A stretch of DNA of 64,000 nucleotides from Brachycybe producta (lineage: Eukaryota; Arthropoda; Diplopoda; Playtdesmida; Andrognathidae), in the NCBI GenBank assembly GCA_036925085.1, contig JAUPFP010000002.1, positions 8,521,890 to 8,585,889 of the forward strand, read 5' to 3'. How positions within the stretch are numbered: the first letter of the stretch is position 1; each line of letters begins with the position of its first letter. Below, in pieces: positions 58,001-64,000 of this stretch. Under the pieces are notes generated by a model. It had not been told where the DNA came from. It made no database searches and worked only from the letters and a program-made list of their open reading frames with translations. A program made the translations under genes and the position numbers.

Positions 58001-58038
58001 ACGGAGGTAAAGTAGACACGACGAGTTCTACCATTTAA
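35935..58038 (+). CDS. PCGF4-like (BMI1): Polycomb group RING finger protein, BMI1/PCGF2/PCGF4 (Psc) type, nine coding exons
   Basis: Joining 35935-36046, 44256-44352, 45045-45100, 45180-45227, 49714-49825, 54620-54698, 54845-54943, 55980-56060 and 56137-58038 gives one frame of 861 residues. All introns are GT-AG and phases agree. The RING is C3HC4 with Cys18, Cys21, Cys34, His36, Cys39, Cys42, Cys53 and Cys56, as in BMI1. Residues 57-104 match the conserved BMI1 stretch ([38 protein letters not shown]). A RAWUL domain spans about 123-240 ([28 protein letters not shown]). Family knowledge: the RING pairs with RING1 in nuclear PRC1, which monoubiquitinates H2A, and RAWUL binds PHC or BCOR-type partners. 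The C-terminal 620 residues are disordered, with Thr-rich (about 541-617), Pro-rich (666-733) and His-rich (788-810) stretches and a CtBP-like LDLSK at 657-661. BMI1 in vertebrates is near 326 residues, and Drosophila Psc is far longer. Confidence 0.95.
36054..36114. repeat. ATT/ACT microsatellite in intron 1
   Basis: About 20 TTA/CTA triplets right after exon 1. Open frames across it give only poly-Tyr or poly-Leu/Asn and are not genes. Confidence 0.9.
36238..36671. mobile_element. MITE-like element in intron 1
   Basis: AAGGCTGATCCACATCAAGC at the left mirrors GCTTTATGTGGATCGGCG at the right. It is about 430 bp and non-coding. Confidence 0.65.
36905..39000 (-). repeat. 3' LTR of the LARD (2096 bp)
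   Basis: In element orientation this is the downstream LTR, next to the polypurine tract at 39001-39012. It contains an array of 30-33-bp units at about 37280-37890 and an ATT run near 38811-38876. Confidence 0.88.
37280..37890. repeat. 30-33-bp tandem array in the LTR
   Basis: Units are variants of AACCAAAATTATTTAGAG followed by TTCTAAATGTATA, grading to a second type AAGCCCAAAATATCTTCTAAG. Each contains the inverted TTTAGAGTTCTAAA. About 20 units are present, and the same array is in the other LTR (42421-43031). Confidence 0.9.
41026..41425 (-). repeat. Six repeated short hairpins in the LARD interior
   Basis: On the minus strand the motif GGAC(A/G)A-NGGN-(C/T)TGTCC or close variants occurs at 41026, 41083, 41140, 41197, 41349 and 41410 (16 bp each). 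The first four are spaced 57 bp apart within a longer tandem repeat that includes AACATTAATGCTTTAATCAC on the + strand. Confidence 0.8.
42026..42043 (-). other. Primer binding site of the LARD (tRNA-Ser type)
   Basis: The minus strand reads TGGCGCAGTCGACAGGAT two bases after the LTR. It fits the complement of the tRNA-Ser acceptor and T-arm end as recalled for metazoans, with about one mismatch. Confidence 0.75.
42046..44135 (-). repeat. 5' LTR of the LARD (2090 bp)
   Basis: Same sequence as 36905-39000 at an offset of 5141 bases, except C to T near 43951 and two fewer ATT units. In element orientation it is the upstream LTR, next to the primer site. Confidence 0.88.
44256..44352 (+). CDS. 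PCGF4-like (BMI1): PCGF exon 2 (second half of the RING)
   Basis: The acceptor TTTTCAG ends at 44255. The exon codes the rest of the RING ([27 protein letters not shown]). The donor GTGACT follows at 44353. The 8.2-kb intron before it is mostly the antisense LTR element. Confidence 0.95.
44400..44975. repeat. GA-rich microsatellite and minisatellite in intron 2
   Basis: A TG run, (GA)n and GAGC mixtures fill 44400-44495. From about 44640 come irregular units such as GAGAATGAGAGATGGA. The intron is only 692 bp, so most of it is purine-rich repeat. Confidence 0.85.
45045..45100 (+). CDS. PCGF4-like (BMI1): PCGF exon 3
   Basis: Codes [18 protein letters not shown], near-invariant in BMI1/PCGF2. 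The frame is kept on both sides. A 79-base intron follows. Confidence 0.93.
45180..45227 (+). CDS. PCGF4-like (BMI1): PCGF exon 4
   Basis: Codes [15 protein letters not shown]. The acceptor is AATAATAG and the donor GTTTGT. It corresponds to the EMKRRR helix after the RING in BMI1. Confidence 0.9.
45517..45835 (+). mobile_element. MITE family 1, copy E (divergent), intron 4
   Basis: TGTTCTACAGAGCCCTG, GACAAACAAACAAT and GTCCTTAACTGGA blocks are kept in family order, but the ends are worn. It abuts copy F. Confidence 0.65.
45836..46138 (+). mobile_element. MITE family 1, copy F, intron 4
   Basis: It starts TTATACCTTCGACACACGC and ends CATGTGTGTACAAGGTAT. The interior agrees with copies B and C. 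Confidence 0.8.
46155..46283. mobile_element. Short fold-back element, intron 4
   Basis: CAGCATTACAGAAAAATGACG at the left is mirrored by CGTCATTTTTCTGTAATG at the right, with longer imperfect arms. It is about 130 bp. Confidence 0.75.
46284..49713. other. Rest of intron 4
   Basis: No exon-like frame. Contains a GA run near 46617-46636, 16-bp GCCAAATTGAA units at 48712-48790 and 49462-49535, the GGGACGATT repeat fragment at 48836-48900, and many TAGGCCTA and AGATCTA motifs. Confidence 0.5.
49714..49825 (+). CDS. PCGF4-like (BMI1): PCGF exon 5 (linker and start of RAWUL)
   Basis: Codes about residues 105-141, including [11 protein letters not shown] and [11 protein letters not shown]. The latter matches the first RAWUL strand of BMI1. 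The donor is GTCAGT. Confidence 0.92.
49826..50330. other. Start of intron 5, with small hairpins
   Basis: A family 2-like AGAGGCTAG...CTAGCCTCT pair lies at about 49977-50030. The hairpin at 50231-50279 has 23-base arms (ACACCGTACATTTATTTTGC...) with one mismatch and a 3-base loop. Confidence 0.6.
50335..50680. mobile_element. MITE family 2, long palindromic copy, intron 5
   Basis: TCGGATTTTTATGCAATATC at the left is mirrored by GATATTGCATAAAAATCCGA at the right, with further inverted matches inward (CCCAAGTAA, CTCTAATC). It is about 345 bp. Confidence 0.85.
51333..51808. mobile_element. Harbinger-like MITE, intron 5
   Basis: The ends AGGCCGCCTTATACTTCATT and AATGAAGTATACGGCGGCCT are inverted with one mismatch. 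TAA is found on both sides as a 3-bp target duplication, as is usual for PIF/Harbinger elements. It is about 470 bp, with GAACAGA-type inner arms. Confidence 0.8.
52009..52092. repeat. (TA)n microsatellite, intron 5
   Basis: About 42 uninterrupted TA units. Confidence 0.97.
52093..54619. other. Rest of intron 5
   Basis: No exon-like frame. Contains the perfect fold-back at 53255-53340, several TAGGCCTA motifs, and a GGCGCCCTCTAGTG motif near 54220 that resembles a CTCF site by eye. Confidence 0.5.
53255..53340. repeat. Perfect 41-bp inverted repeat with 4-base loop
   Basis: Bases 53255-53295 are the exact inverse of 53300-53340, and the loop is CATA. The first arm starts AAAACTATAGCCTAGAAATG. 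There is no mismatch in the 41 pairs. Confidence 0.95.
54620..54698 (+). CDS. PCGF4-like (BMI1): PCGF exon 6 (RAWUL internal loop)
   Basis: Codes residues about 142-168, a poorly conserved loop ([24 protein letters not shown]) at the place where BMI1 has a charged loop. The acceptor TTCTTGCAG and the donor GTTAGT are good. The phase fits both neighbours, which is the main support. Confidence 0.82.
54845..54943 (+). CDS. PCGF4-like (BMI1): PCGF exon 7 (RAWUL core)
   Basis: Codes residues 169-201 ([27 protein letters not shown]), clearly the ubiquitin-like core. It is in phase 0 at both ends. The donor is GTATGA. Confidence 0.94.
55342..55509. mobile_element. Fold-back element, intron 7
   Basis: GCGGCCATAATATGACGGTA at the left is mirrored by TACTGTCATATTATGGCCGC at the right. 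The arms run about 70 bp and include AAATGGATGTGGTTTTC. It is 168 bp. Confidence 0.85.
55630..55930. mobile_element. Family 4 fold-back repeat, intron 7
   Basis: AGAAACTAGAAAAGTCGCTC and its inverse TACCGTTCTAGTTTCTAA flank TTTATGTCACTTTGAAAATG and CCCAACTTTAAAC. It lies just upstream of exon 8. Confidence 0.7.
55980..56060 (+). CDS. PCGF4-like (BMI1): PCGF exon 8 (RAWUL core)
   Basis: Codes residues 202-228 ([25 protein letters not shown]). The acceptor is ACAACAG and the donor GTAAGG. The DYTL-DVAYIY-WRR pattern is diagnostic of PCGF2/4. Confidence 0.95.
56137..58038 (+). CDS. PCGF4-like (BMI1): PCGF exon 9 (end of RAWUL plus long C-terminal extension)
   Basis: Starts [12 protein letters not shown] after the acceptor TTTTAG and runs 633 codons to TAA at 58036. 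Only the first dozen residues are RAWUL. The rest is Ser/Thr/Pro/Val-rich, with an Asn run near 56855, Thr-rich and Pro-rich parts, LDLSK at residues 657-661 and a His-rich block. Third-position and CpG use differ from the AT-rich introns, and the frame is unbroken for 1.9 kb, so it is real coding. Few Lys/Arg occur in the tail. Confidence 0.95.
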   Translation, partial: NGPMRFFYQIKEYQATPPKRLKLAEEVSLNTVELEVAAEVPTEKTTDVVTPMVVDVSTEMPPEPVISTPAQITPTVTKENGTEIGSQIVSDVSLVPESKKDSVESTKPVSKTTLDKCDKETISVKDKINDKSDSLLRVSKELVVTVTPLVIPTNTNGTNTSATRSEKMNGNAGKDERLPAMPNLPMITTSVKENGDSETPTLVSIGTKEVPVSEVTKDSVVVVVMASNEPPEIPVNSNMNNNNNASCHLNGTISPSPPLQLPIPDISITPIPLSSHTNLHTEAPPRPSLPRDALLATTPQVEIIKKVAPLVANVITSTTAATTVTTNGDTNVTTSDVTLTVTPVTTVAVASAVVTTTASSTVSTLSTASTTTIIKTSSSDTTTITITSSPGANETPASVPPESNGNGNTNGNDAETMDEQPKHDNIGALDLSKNSRATPLRLLPPPSSPTASLSSSPSHTPSPTFTLPPLLRVPSQAHVHPPTKTTSSSPLTPPPPPPPPTFHVHSRSVPAALSAAAARPLFVTSRPPHHPVAPIHLNPMKSSPIAKSGMNGTQQLSRSYPPHHHHHGHHHHGSHGHHSSSHQTRTPKNILSAMGVMAVKTSDYHHRMVLDKPVSGLNNFHNGGKVDTTSSTI

Positions 58039-58488
58039 GTGTTTACCAATCAGATTGGCAACTTTTTTCATTTTTGGCTCCAAAATATAATTCCTCAAGA
58101 AAGTAAGTTTTTTTTCCTTTGTTTTTGTAATTCACTCACATTTTGGAGACGAAACAAAAAAAAATTGTCTTTGAAATTTTTTTCATCCTTCCTTTGTACC
58201 TGTTAATTCACACACATTCTTTATTCTCTGTAAAAACAATTGTTTTTAGTACAAAAGTAACGGAAGATAAAAACATGTTGCCATTGACAACTTCGAGCTA
58301 TCATTTGAAGAAACCTATTTCTGTTGTTGTTGTTGTTGATGTTTATGTTATGTAATTTTGATATAAATCTCTTCTTTTCCTTTTCTCTCATTATCTCTTT
58401 CTCTTTGAAGGAAGCTTTAAGATTGGGGCCGAAATATACAAAAATATAATTAGCTAAGGATTGGCTAATTAATGTAATAATGTAAATC
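58039..58488 (+). other. 3' UTR start of PCGF
   Basis: Follows the stop codon. T-rich with no AATAAA in the first 450 bases that I can see, so the 3' UTR may continue through the next MITE; the nearest AATAAA is at about 58752. Confidence 0.4.
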
Positions 58489-58620
58489 AGTGCCTCAGAG
58501 GTAAACTTTGGATACCTGTTTACCGCTGATAGAACTTAACATGCGGATTTATAAGATGTAAAAATTCGTTTATTTTTTAAAAAAAAAATGTGACTTAACA
58601 TAGTTTACCTCTGAGGCACT
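58489..58620. mobile_element. 132-bp MITE with AGTGCCTCAGAGGTAAACT ends
   Basis: The left end AGTGCCTCAGAGGTAAACT and the right end AGTTTACCTCTGAGGCACT are exact inverses (19 bp). It may lie within the PCGF 3' UTR. Confidence 0.9.
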
Positions 58621-58751
58621 CAAATGAATTTCAAAGTTCCGATTCTTAAAGGAAGGTTAAACTTGTGTTTCGATCGGACGGTGGTTGAAAGATCCTGGCA
58701 ACAGACCAACGTCAGAGGCCGAGCAAGCTCTTATATTTTATATATATATTT

Positions 58752-58757
58752 AATAAA
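58752..58757 (+). terminator. Candidate polyadenylation signal for PCGF
   Basis: AATAAA in TTTAATAAAGCTTTT, about 715 bases after the stop codon. Other AATAAA hexamers lie further downstream, so the assignment is tentative. Confidence 0.35.
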
Positions 58758-58776
58758 GCTTTTATTTCTTCAAGAT

Positions 58777-59024
58777 CTGCTTCACACGGACCACTTTGTG
58801 GTGCTTCTTTGTGGTACCACAAAGTGGTTGACGCGGCTTGTTTAATACACGGTATATACTATTGAAAACAATGGTTTGCTGTACAGTTCGGGCCACTGGT
58901 ATTACTTTGATCTTCACTGACAAACAGGTATAGTGGTCGTCATTTGTGGCAGGATTCAACCATGAGTTGCCACAGTGGTGCTATAAATAATGTCGCGCCA
59001 CAAAGTGGTTCGTGTGAAGCCGTA
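58777..59024. mobile_element. MITE with CTTCACACG..CCACTTTGTGG ends
   Basis: GCTTCACACGGACCACTTTG and its inverse form CAAAGTGGTTCGTGTGAAGC bound about 248 bp. ACCACAAAGTGG also occurs inside. Confidence 0.8.
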
Positions 59025-62475
<3,451 letters not shown>

Positions 62476-62688
62476 AAGGGCCTTGGTACACAGACCCATT
62501 TTTTTGGGTGGTCGATTTGGACTGCAAAATGAAATTGCAGGTGAATGGTATAGGGCTGTGATTGCAAGTTGTTGCAATTATTTTTTTATTATTGAAAGAT
62601 TGGAAGTGATGCATGGGTTTTGACGACAACTGACTTTATTTTGCAGTCAAAATCGACCTCGAAAATGGTTCTGTGTGTTCCAACCCTT
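62476..62688. mobile_element. MITE with AAGGG-TTGG ends
   Basis: CAGACCCATTTTTTTGGGTG with GTCGATTTGGACTGCAAAAT at the left is mirrored by TTTTGCAGTCAAAATCGACC and ATGGTTCTGTGTG at the right. It is about 213 bp. Confidence 0.75.
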
Positions 62689-63639
62689 GCCCAATCCTCT
62701 CTATTGAGGTCCATTGAAAAGAAGTTTCTTATGTTGGAGCCATGATCAGAGGGTTGAAGTTGAAGCTCTAGTATTAAATTTTCTTCTAGAATTTGGGTAT
62801 AAGAAATTAACTGACAGGTTTTTAAGTCAGAGACCTATAGGTCTCTTGCCCCTCGTGCCCCAAAAAGAAACAAAAGCCCTAACACCATCTTCAGATTCTC
62901 CACTAATAATTTTCGCTTAGGGCCTCTAAATTTGTATAATATTTGGATGGAGCCCTTGATAACTTGTTTTTGTCATCATAATATAACCCTCATAAAAGGC
63001 TCATAACTCAAATTATCCTATCTGTATCATGCATTTCATTTTAATTCTTTCAAAAGCATAATATAATATATTTATTCCAGTCAAATTAGATTTTTTCCCC
63101 CCTTTTCGAGGCAAATATAAATAAACTGAAATATTGTTTGATTAATTCACATTGCATTTGTTAGTTATATGTGTTGTTTGTTTATTAATTTTTGTGATTG
63201 AAATGATTTGAAAATGTATTTAAAAAAAAGAATTCAAATGACTTAAATTTAAAGTAAGGGTTCCTTGCATTGTGTTATATATTTTGTTTGTGTTTTTTTT
63301 TTAAAAAAGACATATTTTCACTATAATAATATTTGTAGTTGTGTTTTCATGTTTGTATTATTAACTATTTTCTGTGAGTGTGAATATTGTTTATGGATAG
63401 TTTTTTTCTTCTGATTTTAATGTATAATTGAGTTTTGTGATTTTTTTCCCCCCTAGTCAATCTGGACATCATGAAATAGTATATTATTTTCTTCCATTAT
63501 AAAAGTGTATATTATATTATTGATTGTATGTCTGGTGGTCACTTTTTTGTGTTTATGTGTGTGTCTGTATTTACTGTGAACACATTTAATGTATAATAGC
63601 GAATTAAATGTTATAATGAAAGATTAATTTGAAATTTTC
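62689..63639. other. 3' flank, no gene seen
   Basis: AT-rich. The 68-codon frame at 62714-62920 has no domain. Confidence 0.5.
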
Positions 63640-64000
63640 ATTTAAGATGGTTTTAAAGTGTAAATGCGCCTCTCAAACTCCTGATTATTCTGTATTTCAG
63701 GAGCAACATTAAGATAAACTTGATTGTGTTTTAAAAAATAGAAGGGTAGATCAATCAGTTAAGATTATTTCCATGCTGTTGCTATCTTTTTAAATAAGCT
63801 TTTCATATGAGTTTGAAAATGTCTCAACTTTAAAAGAGACGATGCTTTATAGACGATATTTTTAAAATTTTTGCCTATAAAAAGTTTATTTTTGATGGAT
63901 GTCAATATGAAATTATCCCTTCTAGTTTCTAAAACACTTTCTAGGTTTATTTGCATTTTGCTCATGAAAGGCAGGCAGAACAAGATTTCGAAAATCAGCT
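63640..64000. mobile_element. Family 4 fold-back repeat, cut by or ending near the window edge
   Basis: AAATAGAAGGGTAGATCAATC and inverse CCCTTCTAGTTTCTAAAAC flank a GAGTTTGAAAATG block. It ends in CGAAAATCAGCT, as does the copy near 32340. Confidence 0.7.

Noticed and set aside
62714..62920. 68-codon gene in the 3' flank
   Set aside because: No domain and no splice or promoter support; random AT-rich frame.

Overview
The window is eukaryotic (animal) genomic DNA. It is AT-rich, intron-bearing and dense in repeats. Its one host gene is a Polycomb RING finger protein of the BMI1/PCGF2/PCGF4 (Psc) type on the + strand, in nine coding exons from 35935 to 58038. The long intrinsically disordered C-terminal extension, the many short fold-back DNA elements, the non-vertebrate retroelements and the frequent TAGGCCTA motif suggest a marine invertebrate (lophotrochozoan or invertebrate deuterostome). 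The sequence alone does not settle the species.

Layout. 1-9769: a GC-rich LTR retroelement whose 5' LTR is cut by the window start. It carries one gag-protease ORF (2629-5010) and one unrecognised 725-residue ORF (6501-8678). No reverse transcriptase, RNase H or integrase is visible, so it looks non-autonomous. 9770-35500: gene-poor DNA filled with families of short inverted-repeat elements (MITE/fold-back type), a 16-bp-unit minisatellite, microsatellites and one tRNA-derived SINE candidate. 35527-58038: the PCGF gene. Its first intron holds a second, very young LTR element in antisense (36905-44135). That element has about 2.1-kb nearly identical LTRs, a tRNA-Ser-like primer site, a polypurine tract and a non-coding 3-kb interior, which is the structure of a LARD-type element. 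Introns 2, 4, 5 and 7 hold GA repeats, further MITEs, AT microsatellites and hairpins. 58039-64000: 3' flank with more MITEs and a long AT repeat.

How the parts relate. The PCGF protein should be the RING partner of RING1 in Polycomb repressive complex 1. The N-terminal third (RING plus RAWUL) is canonical; the 620-residue C-terminal part is low complexity and contains a CtBP-like DLS motif and a histidine-rich stretch. Neither LTR element encodes a polymerase, so both would depend on proteins supplied from elsewhere. The most interesting material is the gag-protease plus unknown-ORF element, the antisense LARD with six repeated hairpins inside the Polycomb gene, the dispersed 16-bp satellite, and several near-perfect fold-backs.
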